Of a stretch of 64,000 nucleotides of DNA, positions 34,806 through 43,524 are shown piece after piece. A program made the translations under genes and the position numbers. Source of the stretch: Flavobacterium algicola (GTDB taxonomy: Bacteria > Bacteroidota > Bacteroidia > Flavobacteriales > Flavobacteriaceae); the NCBI RefSeq assembly GCF_022399565.1, contig NZ_JAJTUT010000006.1:62001-126000 (forward strand), given 5' to 3'. The notes beneath the pieces were generated by a model. It ran no database searches. It saw only the letters and a program-made list of their open reading frames with translations, and was not told where the DNA came from. Position 1 is the first letter of the stretch; each line of letters begins with the position of its first letter.

Positions 34806-36734
34806 CTAATTAATTTTCTTAGTCGAATCGACCTTTACTGCTGCTGCCATATTTTTTACAAAATTTTCTTTTGGCGTAGACTCAATGGCGTTAGCTTCGG
34901 CCATTCCGCCTAATCTTGCATATTGATCTCTTAAACTAATTCCAAGAACTCGTTTTTCTAAGTCGACTCTGGTGATTTTTTTCCTTAAGTACTTTTCAAT
35001 CATTAAACTAGCGATTGGTCCTGCAATTGTTGCACCGTATCCACCATTTTCTACCATGATAGCAATAGCTATTTTTGGATTATCTTTCGGGGCAAAGGCA
35101 ACAAAAATAGAGTGATCTTTTAATTGCACTCTCTTTCCTCCAATTTTCGCAAAGTTTTCTGCCGTACCCGTTTTTCCACAAATTTCAATCCCTTCTACTC
35201 TCAAAGAGCTGGCGGTACCAAAATTGTATACGTCATGAAGACCTTGAATTACAGGTTTAAAATATTTCTTGTCGATAGTGGTTACGTGTTTTGTTGTAAA
35301 CTTTTTGTCGATAGCACCTCCCTTAATCTTTTTTATGATATGAGGGGTATAGTAATAACCTTCATTTGATACTGTCGCAATCATATTTGCTAGTTGAATT
35401 GGAGTCATCAATACTTCCCCTTGTCCGATCGAATTTGAGACAATAGTTGTACTTCTCCATCCACCATTAGGATAGATCTTTTTATAGGTCTTGGAGTCAG
35501 GAATATTTCCTCTTCTTCCGGTAGGTAAATCATAACCCATAAAATCACCTAGTCCAAAACTTTTAACGTGATTACTCCATACATCAACTGCGTAGGCTGG
35601 TTTAGCATATTTGTTGATGGTTTTCATGTAGGCAGATGCAAAGTAAGTATTACATGAATTGTAAATTCCGTTATTTAATTGATGTGGTCCAAAACCGTGA
35701 CAAGCCATAAAGCGTCCGCGAGCGTAGCTAAAACCGTGATGACAAACAAACGTAGTTTGCTCATCGATGACACCTTCTTGAAGTGCAACCAAACCAGTTA
35801 AGATTTTGAACGGTGACCCAGGAGGGTATTCCGCAAGTAATCCTCTATCATATAGCGGTTTTGCGATAGAATCATAATATAATAAAGTATAGTTTTTTGA
35901 TCGTTGTCTACCAACTAATATCGATGGATCGTAGGAAGGAGCAGTGATCAAAGCCAAAATCTCACCTGTTTGAGGTTCGATTGCTACGATTCCACCACGT
36001 TTGTTGATCATTAATTGCTCACCATATTTTTGAATTTCGGCATCAATGGTAAGGTTGATGTCTTCACCTTGTACAGCAATTGTGTCGTACTTACCTTCTT
36101 TATAAGATCCTATTTCTCGATTGTATTTGTCTTTTTGAATGTATTTTACACCTTTGATTCCACGAAGTATTTCTTCGTAGCTTTGCTCAACTCCCTGCAC
36201 TCCTATTAAATCACCGCTTTTATAGTAAGGGTTCTTTGCTATTTTGCTTTCGTTTACTTCTGTAATTCCGCCAAAAACATTCGCTCCATAATCGACTTCA
36301 TAGTCTCTTAAAGATCGTTTTTGAAAATAGAAACCTTCAAATTTTCGGATTTTTTCCTGGAAAGCGGCAAACTCGCTTTTATTTAATTGTGGTAAAAAAA
36401 CCGATGGAAGTCTAGGGCTATAAACCTTCGCCTTTTTTATGTTCTTAATGAAATCTTCTTTAGTGATTTTTAAAAGTTGGCAGAACTCTAATGTATCGAT
36501 ATTTTTTAATTCTCTAGGAATAACCATAATATCATAAGAAGCTTGATTAGATACTAATAATTTGCCATTTCTGTCGAAAATATAACCTCTTTCTGGGTAA
36601 TCATATTTTATTTTTATTGCATTATTCTCTGATTTTAGTTTGAAAGTATCGTTGATTACTTGCAAATAAAATATGCGAATTAGTAGCAATGATGCTGCTA
36701 TGATAATTAAGGAAGGCAGCAGTATTTTTCTCAT
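34806..36734 (-). CDS. mrdA: Penicillin-binding protein 2 (elongation transpeptidase)
   Basis: A 642-residue anchored transpeptidase of the Rod complex. One N-terminal membrane segment, the dimerisation domain starting NAIKIKYDYPERGYIFDRNGKLLVSN, and the penicillin-binding domain with PPGSPFK (Ser nucleophile), SCN in NSCNTYF, and KTGTAEN. It cross-links peptidoglycan during side-wall growth. It overlaps mreD by 4 bp and precedes rodA. Confidence 0.96.
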   Translation of the reverse strand: MRKILLPSLIIIAASLLLIRIFYLQVINDTFKLKSENNAIKIKYDYPERGYIFDRNGKLLVSNQASYDIMVIPRELKNIDTLEFCQLLKITKEDFIKNIKKAKVYSPRLPSVFLPQLNKSEFAAFQEKIRKFEGFYFQKRSLRDYEVDYGANVFGGITEVNESKIAKNPYYKSGDLIGVQGVEQSYEEILRGIKGVKYIQKDKYNREIGSYKEGKYDTIAVQGEDINLTIDAEIQKYGEQLMINKRGGIVAIEPQTGEILALITAPSYDPSILVGRQRSKNYTLLYYDSIAKPLYDRGLLAEYPPGSPFKILTGLVALQEGVIDEQTTFVCHHGFSYARGRFMACHGFGPHQLNNGIYNSCNTYFASAYMKTINKYAKPAYAVDVWSNHVKSFGLGDFMGYDLPTGRRGNIPDSKTYKKIYPNGGWRSTTIVSNSIGQGEVLMTPIQLANMIATVSNEGYYYTPHIIKKIKGGAIDKKFTTKHVTTIDKKYFKPVIQGLHDVYNFGTASSLRVEGIEICGKTGTAENFAKIGGKRVQLKDHSIFVAFAPKDNPKIAIAIMVENGGYGATIAGPIASLMIEKYLRKKITRVDLEKRVLGISLRDQYARLGGMAEANAIESTPKENFVKNMAAAVKVDSTKKIN

Positions 36735-37237
36735 CTTTTTACGGGCTTAATAAGATAGATTATAATAATACAACTAAGAATTGTAAATACAGCACTTAGT
36801 AAGGTTCGCAGTAGAATGTCTAGAATGATAGTAACTTGGAAAGCTTCTACGATAAATAATGTTATATGATGAATCAGAACAGCTAGCAATATAAAGGAGA
36901 ACCGTTCTGGGGTAAGCGAATCATTTATTTTAATCGTTTGATATTCATAACTCACACCAAATGAGAATTTAAAAATCGCCGGTCTAAAATAAGCGAGTAC
37001 AATGCAAGCTGTAGCATGCGTACCTCCTGAATTTGAAAAGAAGTCCATCGCTAATCCTAATAAAAAGCTTGCAAATAGTAATCCTGATTTATTACCATTT
37101 ACAGGATAAAGTATAATGAATAAAATATAGGGCAGTGGCATGATAAAGCCCAAAAAAGTCATATTGTTGAATATAACAATTTGAACGGCTAATAATAGTA
37201 TAAACCGAAAAACATTGACTAACAAAGAGCTATTCAT
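36731..37237 (-). CDS. mreD: Rod shape-determining protein MreD
   Basis: A 168-residue inner-membrane protein with about five hydrophobic segments; sequence conservation in this family is low. MPLPYILFIILYPV and FLLGLAMDFFSNSGGTHATACIVLAYFRP match the MreD pattern in Bacteroidota. Its start overlaps mreC by 8 bp and its end overlaps mrdA by 4 bp, so position strongly supports the call. Confidence 0.92.
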   Translation of the reverse strand: MNSSLLVNVFRFILLLAVQIVIFNNMTFLGFIMPLPYILFIILYPVNGNKSGLLFASFLLGLAMDFFSNSGGTHATACIVLAYFRPAIFKFSFGVSYEYQTIKINDSLTPERFSFILLAVLIHHITLFIVEAFQVTIILDILLRTLLSAVFTILSCIIIIYLIKPVKR

Positions 37238-38057
37238 TTTTTTTATTTTGGTTTTCTAGATTATTCAATTCGGCTCTGTTCTTGCTTTTTATAATGTAAA
37301 CATGGCCCAAATTAGTCATGTCATTAAAAAGTTTAATATTTAGCGTGTAATAATTGGTTTTATTGTCAATGTAAATTTTATCAATTGTACCAATGTTTAT
37401 ATTTTCTGGAAAAATAACAGATTGCCCACCTGTAACAATGGTATCTCCTTTTCTAACAGATGCAAGTCTCGGTACATCAATAAGTTGTACAAAGCCGGTG
37501 CTTTTTCCATTCCAAACTAATGATCCAAAATGATTTGATTTTTTAACCTTTGCATTGATCTGAGACCTGGTATTCAAAAGACTTACTACAGTTGCATAGT
37601 TAGGTGAAGTTTTATCAACGATACCAACAATACCAAGATTATTTATAACGCCCATATCAGGTTCAACACCTTTTAAAGTTCCTGAATTTAAAGTCAAAAA
37701 GTTTTCTGGTGCGTTATAAGAATTATGGATAACCTTCGAAACAAGAATATCATCAGGAGCAACTCCTTCTAGATTTTCTATTTTCTTAATTTCGGTAGTG
37801 TCTTTGGTACTGAATAAAATACTTTTTAATCTTGCATTTTCAAGAGCCAAAGCTTCATTTTGAGTTTGTAAATTCAAATATTCACTTACATTGTTAATCT
37901 TCTCGTACACACCTCCGCTAACGAAGTTTGCAGAACTAATAACTCTACTTTTATGAAAAGAATGCGATTGAATAGTAAGCAATAGTGAAATGCATAATAA
38001 CAGCAAAAACAGTATTCGATTACTGTTTTTGAATATGAAATTAAAAATTTGCTGCAT
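37230..38057 (-). CDS. mreC: Rod shape-determining protein MreC
   Basis: A 275-residue periplasmic scaffold with an N-terminal membrane anchor, a coiled-coil stretch (YLNLQTQNEALALENARLKSIL) and a beta-domain with FLTLNSGTLKGVEPDMGVINNLGIVGIV and VRKGDTIVTGGQSVIFP. It links MreB to PBP2. It is separated from mreB by about 96 bp. Confidence 0.94.
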   Translation of the reverse strand: MQQIFNFIFKNSNRILFLLLLCISLLLTIQSHSFHKSRVISSANFVSGGVYEKINNVSEYLNLQTQNEALALENARLKSILFSTKDTTEIKKIENLEGVAPDDILVSKVIHNSYNAPENFLTLNSGTLKGVEPDMGVINNLGIVGIVDKTSPNYATVVSLLNTRSQINAKVKKSNHFGSLVWNGKSTGFVQLIDVPRLASVRKGDTIVTGGQSVIFPENINIGTIDKIYIDNKTNYYTLNIKLFNDMTNLGHVYIIKSKNRAELNNLENQNKKNE

Positions 38058-38153
38058 TTTCTTATTTGATTATATGTTTCAAAATAGGCGTAATATCTGA
38101 TTTTTTATAAGTTTATATAATCTTATAAAAAATCAGATACAGATAAGAAAATC

Positions 38154-39182
38154 TTATTTGATTAAGATACTTTTAAATTTACCTATATTTTTTAATGTTA
38201 TTCCAGTTCCACGAACTACTGCTCTTAATGGATCTTCAGCGATGTAAACAGGTAAATCGGTTTTTTGAGAAATACGTTTGTCTAAACCTCTTAACATAGA
38301 ACCTCCACCAGCTAAATAAATACCTGTGTTGTAGATATCTGCAGCTAATTCAGGAGGAGTCTGAGATAAAGTTTCCATTACCGCATCTTCAATTCTTTGA
38401 ATAGACTTGTCTAGCGCTTTGGCAATTTCTCTATAAGATACTTCGACTTGCTTAGGTTTCCCTGTAAGCAAATCTCTACCTTGAACTGACATGTCCTCTG
38501 GAGGGGTTTCTAAATCTTCAATAGCTGCTCCTATTTGTATTTTAATTTTTTCTGCAGTGCTTTCACCTACAAACAAATTGTGTTGCGTACGCATGTAATA
38601 TACGATGTCATTTGTAAACACATCACCTGCAATTTTCACAGACTTATCACATACAATTCCACCCAAAGCGATTACTGCAATTTCGGTAGTACCACCACCT
38701 ATGTCAACAATCATATTACCTTTTGGTTGCATGATATCGATTCCAATACCAATTGCTGCAGCCATAGGTTCGTGTATTAAATACACTTCTTTACCATTTA
38801 CTCTCTCACAAGATTCTTTTACTGCTCTCATCTCTACCTCTGTAATTCCTGAAGGAATACATACTACCATACGAAGGGCAGGAGTGAACATCTTCTTTTT
38901 TAATGCTGGAATACTTCTGATAAACATGCTTATCATCTTTTCTGAAGCATCAAAATCAGCAATTACACCATCTTTAAGTGGCCTAATCGTTTTAATGTTT
39001 TCATGCGTTTTACCTTGCATCAAGTTAGCTTCTTTACCAACGGCTATTATTTTGCCTGAAATTCTATCACGAGCAACTATAGATGGACTATCGATAACGA
39101 CTTTGTCATTATGGATAATTAAGGTATTAGCGGTACCAAGGTCTATCGCGATATCCTCAGTCATGAAATCAAAAAATCCCAT
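38154..39182 (-). CDS. mreB: Rod shape-determining actin homologue MreB
   Basis: A 342-residue actin-like ATPase that polymerises under the membrane and directs side-wall synthesis. Motifs: DIAIDLGTANTLI, KTIRPLKDGVIADF, LIHEPMAAAIGIGIDIMQPKGNMIVDIGGGTTEIAVIALGG and IYLAGGGSMLRGL. Length is normal. A separate -7 element lies upstream, so it may be transcribed independently of purH. Confidence 0.97.
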   Translation of the reverse strand: MGFFDFMTEDIAIDLGTANTLIIHNDKVVIDSPSIVARDRISGKIIAVGKEANLMQGKTHENIKTIRPLKDGVIADFDASEKMISMFIRSIPALKKKMFTPALRMVVCIPSGITEVEMRAVKESCERVNGKEVYLIHEPMAAAIGIGIDIMQPKGNMIVDIGGGTTEIAVIALGGIVCDKSVKIAGDVFTNDIVYYMRTQHNLFVGESTAEKIKIQIGAAIEDLETPPEDMSVQGRDLLTGKPKQVEVSYREIAKALDKSIQRIEDAVMETLSQTPPELAADIYNTGIYLAGGGSMLRGLDKRISQKTDLPVYIAEDPLRAVVRGTGITLKNIGKFKSILIK

Positions 39183-39221
39183 AGATTATTTTGGGTTAAA
39201 AGTTATAAATTTAATCGAGCA

Positions 39222-39229
39222 CAAAGTTA
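39222..39229 (-). promoter_or_regulatory. -7 promoter element before mreB
   Basis: TAACTTTG on the minus strand, between purH stop (39236) and mreB start (39182). Leader would be about 35 nt. No clear -33 box. Confidence 0.5.
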
Positions 39230-39235
39230 AACAAA

Positions 39236-40762
39236 TTAATGTTTGAAATGACGTGTTCCTGTAAATACCATTGCCAAATTATTTTCATTGCAATAGTCAA
39301 TACTTAATGCGTCTTTTATAGATCCTCCTGGTTGAATTACAGCGGTAATTCCAGCTTCTTTCGCTAGAGCTACACAGTCAGGAAACGGGAAAAATGCGTC
39401 ACTTGCCATAGAGGCTCCAGTCAAATCAAATCCAAAGTGTTTGGCTTTTTCAATAGCTTGGAGTAATGCATCTACTCTTGAAGTTTGACCTGTACCTGAT
39501 GAAATCAAAGTACCATTTTTAGCGAAAACAATCGTGTTTGATTTCGTGTTTTTACAAATTTTAGAAGCAAAGATTAAATCTTGAATCTCTTGTTCTGAAG
39601 GACTTGTAGTAGTAACGGTCTTTAAGTCTTCTTTATTGTCTGTAATACTGTTTCTGTCTTGAATTAACAAACCATTCAAACATGTTCTTACTTGACGGTT
39701 AGGTAATTCGACCTCATTTTGTATTAATACAATTCTATTTTTCTTTTCTTGTAAAATTGCCAAAGCTTCGTAATCATATAAAGGAGCGATTACTACTTCA
39801 CAAAATAATTTATTTATTTCAATTGCAGTTGCTACGTCAATTGTACTATTTGCAATCAATACTCCCCCAAATGCAGAAGTAGGATCACATGCCAAAGCAG
39901 CGTTGTAAGCTTCCTCGATAGTGTCTCTTGATGCTAGTCCACAAGCGTTGTTGTGTTTTAAAATGGCAAATGTAGGTCCGTCAGTTTTAAATTCATTGAT
40001 TAAATTAACTGCAGCGTCTACATCAAGTAAGTTGTTGTATGAAAGTTCTTTACCGTGTAATTTGGTAAACATTGCTTCAAAATCACCAAAGAAAAACCCT
40101 TTTTGGTGTGGGTTTTCTCCGTAACGTAGTATTTGTCCGTTGGCAATACTTTCTTTATAGAAAGTTTCGTCAGTATTAAAGTAGTTAAAGATAGCACCAT
40201 CGTAATGAGAAGAAACGTGAAAAGCTTTTGTAGCTAACAATTTTCTGTCTTCAATTGTAGTAGCACCTTCTTGAGAAGTAATCATGTCCAAGAATAATGC
40301 ATAATCATCAACAGAAGCAACAATCGCTGTGTCTTTGAAGTTTTTTGCAGCAGCACGAATCAGTGAAATACCACCAATATCAATTTTTTCAATAATATCA
40401 GATTCACTAGCTCCAGATGCAACAGTTTTTTCAAACGGATATAAATCAACAATTACTAAGTCAATTTGTGGAATATTGTATTCTATCATTTGTGCGATAT
40501 CGCCTTCATGATCTTGTCTATTCAATATACCACCAAAAACTTTTGGGTGCAATGTTTTTACTCTTCCACCTAAGATCGAAGGGTAAGAAGTCACATCTTC
40601 AACAGGCACAACAGGAATTCCTAGATTTTTTATAAAGTCCTCTGTACCTCCTGTAGAATACAATGTTACGCTTTGGCTGTGTAGTTGTCTTACAATAGGC
40701 TCAAGACCTTCTTTAGAAAAAACTGAAATTAATGCTGATTGAATTGTTTTAGTTGTGCTCAT
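39236..40762 (-). CDS. purH: Bifunctional AICAR transformylase/IMP cyclohydrolase
   Basis: A 508-residue purine-synthesis enzyme carrying out the last two steps to IMP. N-terminal IMP cyclohydrolase with ALISVFSKEGLEPIVRQL, YSTGGTEDFI and GGRVKTLHPKVFGGIL. C-terminal transformylase with RYGENPHQKG, LKHNNACGLA, DPTSAFGGVL, and GIMAVIQPGGS-like AVIQPGGSIKD. Length is normal. It is upstream of mreB but ends 54 bp from it. Confidence 0.97.
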   Translation of the reverse strand: MSTTKTIQSALISVFSKEGLEPIVRQLHSQSVTLYSTGGTEDFIKNLGIPVVPVEDVTSYPSILGGRVKTLHPKVFGGILNRQDHEGDIAQMIEYNIPQIDLVIVDLYPFEKTVASGASESDIIEKIDIGGISLIRAAAKNFKDTAIVASVDDYALFLDMITSQEGATTIEDRKLLATKAFHVSSHYDGAIFNYFNTDETFYKESIANGQILRYGENPHQKGFFFGDFEAMFTKLHGKELSYNNLLDVDAAVNLINEFKTDGPTFAILKHNNACGLASRDTIEEAYNAALACDPTSAFGGVLIANSTIDVATAIEINKLFCEVVIAPLYDYEALAILQEKKNRIVLIQNEVELPNRQVRTCLNGLLIQDRNSITDNKEDLKTVTTTSPSEQEIQDLIFASKICKNTKSNTIVFAKNGTLISSGTGQTSRVDALLQAIEKAKHFGFDLTGASMASDAFFPFPDCVALAKEAGITAVIQPGGSIKDALSIDYCNENNLAMVFTGTRHFKH

Positions 40763-40784
40763 ATTGTGTTATAATTTGAAAGTG

Positions 40785-40792
40785 CAAAAGTA
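40785..40792 (-). promoter_or_regulatory. -7 promoter element of purH
   Basis: TACTTTTG on the minus strand, 22 bp before the purH ATG. Confidence 0.6.
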
Positions 40793-40960
40793 GTTTTTTT
40801 AACTGAAAATAAGACTATTTGAAAAAGAGATAATTTTGAAATACTTGTTAATTGGCTTAATATTATTAAAATTAGCTTTTAAAATGAAGGAGTTGCTTTA
40901 ATTTATTTGCTTATTGAAGATAAAAGTTGGAATTTTACTTGATTCAAAATCCATCTCTTA

Positions 40961-42211
40961 ATGCGTTTATATTTTCGATTACTAAAAGAAAGTTTTGTTT
41001 TTGCGATTCACGCATTAACCAATAATATGCTACGTACATTATTGTCGTTGTTGGGAGTGACGATTGGAATATTTTCCATCATTGCTGTCTTGGCAGCAGT
41101 TGATTCATTAGATAGAAAAATTACTAGTGATTTAAGTAATTTAGATAAAAATACAATTTACTTAATGCGTTTCTCTTTTGGTCCCTCTGAAATTCCAAAA
41201 TGGAAAAGAGAGCAATATCCTGATGTCAAATATGATGAATATGAGTATTTAAAAAGCTCACTAAATAATACAGAAGAGGTAGCTTATCAAGTATTTCTAA
41301 AAAACGAATTATTAAAACAAGAAGAGAAAACAGCAAGCGATGTTAATATTGTAGCAGTTTCTTCTGAATTCATAAATATTCAAGGTCTCGAATTTGAAAG
41401 TGGTCGTTTCTATAATGAATCAGAGTCTAATTCCGGTAAGGCAGTAATTGTGTTAGGTTTCGAAATTGCCAATTCTTTGTTCGAAAATATAGATCCAATT
41501 GGCAAAAATATCAGATTATATGGTCAACGTTTTACAGTAATTGGTGTTTTAAAGAAAAAGGGTGAAGGTCTATTTGGTGATAGTAATGATGTTTCAGTTT
41601 ATATACCTGTAAATTTTATTCGAAGAATGTATGGAGATAATAACGATGCTATGACTCCAGTAATTATTTTAAAGCCTACCAAGGGTGTTGATATGGATGC
41701 TTACAAAGCGGAACTAACTGGGAAACTCCGTAATTACAGAGGAATGAAAGATGGTCAGTTTGATAATTTCTTCATTAATGTTTTTTCTGGGTTTACCAAT
41801 TTAATTGATGGGATCATAGGTCAGATGAATGTAATGGGATGGATAATCAGTGGTTTTTCTCTACTTGTTGGTGGTTTTGGAATAGCTAATATTATGTTTG
41901 TTTCTGTAAAGGAAAGAACCAATTTAATCGGTATCCAAAAATCATTGGGTGCCAAGAATAGGTTTATTTTATTTCAATTTTTATTTGAATCAGTAATTCT
42001 CTCTGTAATTGGTGGGGTAATTGGTCTGCTCTTAGTGTTTATAATGTCAATTATAGCTACAAATTTAGCAGATTTCGAATTTGTATTAAGTTACGGAAAT
42101 GTATTTTTGGGCACCTTCTTAGCTGCAATTATTGGATTAATCGCTGGAATTATTCCTGCCATAACAGCTTCGAGGTTAGATCCAGTTGAGGCAATTAGAA
42201 CTGGTATGTAG
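40961..42211 (+). CDS. ABC transporter permease, MacB/FtsX type
   Basis: A 416-residue inner-membrane protein with the MacB layout: an N-terminal membrane helix (MLRTLLSLLGVTIGIFSIIAVLAAVDS), a periplasmic MacB_PCD domain (about 50-270), and three C-terminal helices in an FtsX domain with FGIANIMFVSVKERTNLIGIQKSLGAKNRFILFQFLFESVILSVIGG and the ending SRLDPVEAIRTGM. These proteins work in outer-membrane export or mechanotransmission with a separate ATPase and adaptor; neither is adjacent here. Confidence 0.9.
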   Translation: MRLYFRLLKESFVFAIHALTNNMLRTLLSLLGVTIGIFSIIAVLAAVDSLDRKITSDLSNLDKNTIYLMRFSFGPSEIPKWKREQYPDVKYDEYEYLKSSLNNTEEVAYQVFLKNELLKQEEKTASDVNIVAVSSEFINIQGLEFESGRFYNESESNSGKAVIVLGFEIANSLFENIDPIGKNIRLYGQRFTVIGVLKKKGEGLFGDSNDVSVYIPVNFIRRMYGDNNDAMTPVIILKPTKGVDMDAYKAELTGKLRNYRGMKDGQFDNFFINVFSGFTNLIDGIIGQMNVMGWIISGFSLLVGGFGIANIMFVSVKERTNLIGIQKSLGAKNRFILFQFLFESVILSVIGGVIGLLLVFIMSIIATNLADFEFVLSYGNVFLGTFLAAIIGLIAGIIPAITASRLDPVEAIRTGM

Positions 42212-42286
42212 TAGTTACAAAACAACGCCGAAGAATTTATATATGTATTATACTGAACTTGCTTGGAAATTTTGAGCTACTACAAA

Positions 42287-42352
42287 TTGACACCCAAGTT
42301 TAGATTTGTTTTAGAATTCAGATCTAATTGTAATTCCAAACTTCGGTGTCAA
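42287..42352. repeat. Inverted repeat between ABC permease and flavodoxin-like gene
   Basis: TTGACACC-C-AAGTTT (42287-42301) pairs with AAACTT-C-GGTGTCAA (42338-42352), 14 pairs with one C:C mismatch, and a 36-nt AT-rich loop. It lies between two convergent genes. There is no T run, so it is not a typical intrinsic terminator. Confidence 0.7.
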
Positions 42353-42375
42353 GCCATAATAATATCTATACTATT

Positions 42376-43110
42376 CTATCTGTATTCAGGATTGTCAAAT
42401 TCCCAGCGCTCGCCATTGTCCCAATCTTCTCTAGAATTTCCATATTTAGGGTATCCACCATTTGCTTTTAGCATAGATGCAAGATGAAGTAAATTATAGG
42501 TCATAAATGTGGTATTCCTGTTGGTGAAATCACTGTCAAAGCCAATTGGTTTCTCTAGTTTTTTACCTTTCCATTCTTTATCCCCGTAACTTGGTCCAGG
42601 CCCAACTTCTCCAATCCATCCACTGTCGGCTTGCGGAGGGATCGAGTAACCCACATGTTGTAGCGAATACAGCATTCCCATTGCGCAATGTTTTACACCA
42701 TCTTCATTACCTGTTATGATGTTTCCGCCTACTTTGCCGTAAAAGAGATACTGTCCTTTGTCGTTTGTTAATCCACTCATGGCGTATAATCTTTCAATTA
42801 ACTTCTGAGCTTCAGATGATTTTTCTCCTAGCCATATAGGTGTTCCTATAATTAATATATCTGCATTAATAATTCGCTTGAATAATGCAGGCCATTCGTC
42901 AACATCCCACCCGTGCTCTGTCATATCAGGATACACTCCGCTCGCTACTCGGTGATCAATCAATCGGATTTCGTCAACGGTCACCTTTTCTTTTTTCATA
43001 ATAGTTTTTGAAACATCTATCAAATGAGAAGTGTGGCTAATCTCGGGAGATTTTTTTAAGGTACAATTGACGTAAATTACTTTTAAGTTGCTAAAATCTA
43101 TATTTTTCAT
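42376..43110 (-). CDS. Flavodoxin-like NAD(P)H-dependent oxidoreductase family protein
   Basis: A 244-residue flavodoxin-fold protein (FMN_red type). Evidence: NLKVIYVNCTLKKSPEISHTSHLID at the N-terminus, the ILIIGTPIWLGEKSSEAQKLIERLYAM flavin-binding segment, and YGKVGGNIITGNEDGVKHCAMGMLYSLQHVGYSIPPQADSGWIGEVGPGPSYGDKE, typical of WrbA/NAD(P)H reductase relatives. Probable FMN oxidoreductase in the cytoplasm; substrate unknown. A perfect inverted repeat lies just upstream. Confidence 0.85.
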   Translation of the reverse strand: MKNIDFSNLKVIYVNCTLKKSPEISHTSHLIDVSKTIMKKEKVTVDEIRLIDHRVASGVYPDMTEHGWDVDEWPALFKRIINADILIIGTPIWLGEKSSEAQKLIERLYAMSGLTNDKGQYLFYGKVGGNIITGNEDGVKHCAMGMLYSLQHVGYSIPPQADSGWIGEVGPGPSYGDKEWKGKKLEKPIGFDSDFTNRNTTFMTYNLLHLASMLKANGGYPKYGNSREDWDNGERWEFDNPEYR

Positions 43111-43136
43111 GATTTATATTTTTAAAAAAGCATAAT

Positions 43137-43188
43137 AAATTGAAAGTAGAATAGATAGCTAACGTTATACTTTTACTACTTTCAATTT
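43137..43188. repeat. Perfect 13-bp inverted repeat upstream of the flavodoxin-like gene
   Basis: AAATTGAAAGTAG (43137-43149) and CTACTTTCAATTT (43176-43188) with a 26-bp spacer that contains the palindrome TAACGTTA. It sits 27-78 bp before the start at 43110, within the likely promoter. Operator or 5' hairpin are both possible. Confidence 0.7.
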
Positions 43189-43436
43189 GTAAGTTATGAA
43201 ATATGTAGTAGGAAAATTATAAGAAAAGCTTAAAAACAGATTTAATTATTTCTATTTGAGTTGATTGGTGATTTGTGTTTAAAAGTATAATGATAAATTG
43301 TACTACGTAATATCTCAAAAAGATATATAATTAACTTCATTCAAAAAATGCAAATTATTAGTGACCTCAGCATTTTTTAATTTATTATTCTCGAATGGTA
43401 TAAAAGCTTTAGGCAGTGTAATCATACTTTCTTAAA

Positions 43437-43479
43437 TGAAAAAAGCTAATCATCCATTTTTAACTGGAATGATTAGCTT
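43437..43479 (-). terminator. Terminator of the dicarboxylate symporter gene
   Basis: Stem AAGCTAATCAT / ATGATTAGCTT plus two GC pairs around a loop, followed by a T run on the minus strand (A run at 43437-43444 plus strand). Confidence 0.85.
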
Positions 43480-43524
43480 ATCTAAACTGTAAATCTTTGT
43501 TGTTGAACTACTTTTTTCAGAAGG

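Larger units (their letters stand above)
43111..43524. other. Intergenic region (414 bp) before the dicarboxylate symporter gene
   Basis: Between two minus-strand genes. It holds the 13-bp inverted repeat at 43137-43188 and the terminator of the symporter gene at 43437-43479. The middle (43200-43430) is AT-rich with no convincing ORF, RNA or promoter that I can see. Confidence 0.6.

Noticed and set aside
38605..39246. 213-codon frame antisense to mreB
   Set aside because: It mirrors the codon structure of mreB, a strongly conserved gene, and has no recognisable domain.
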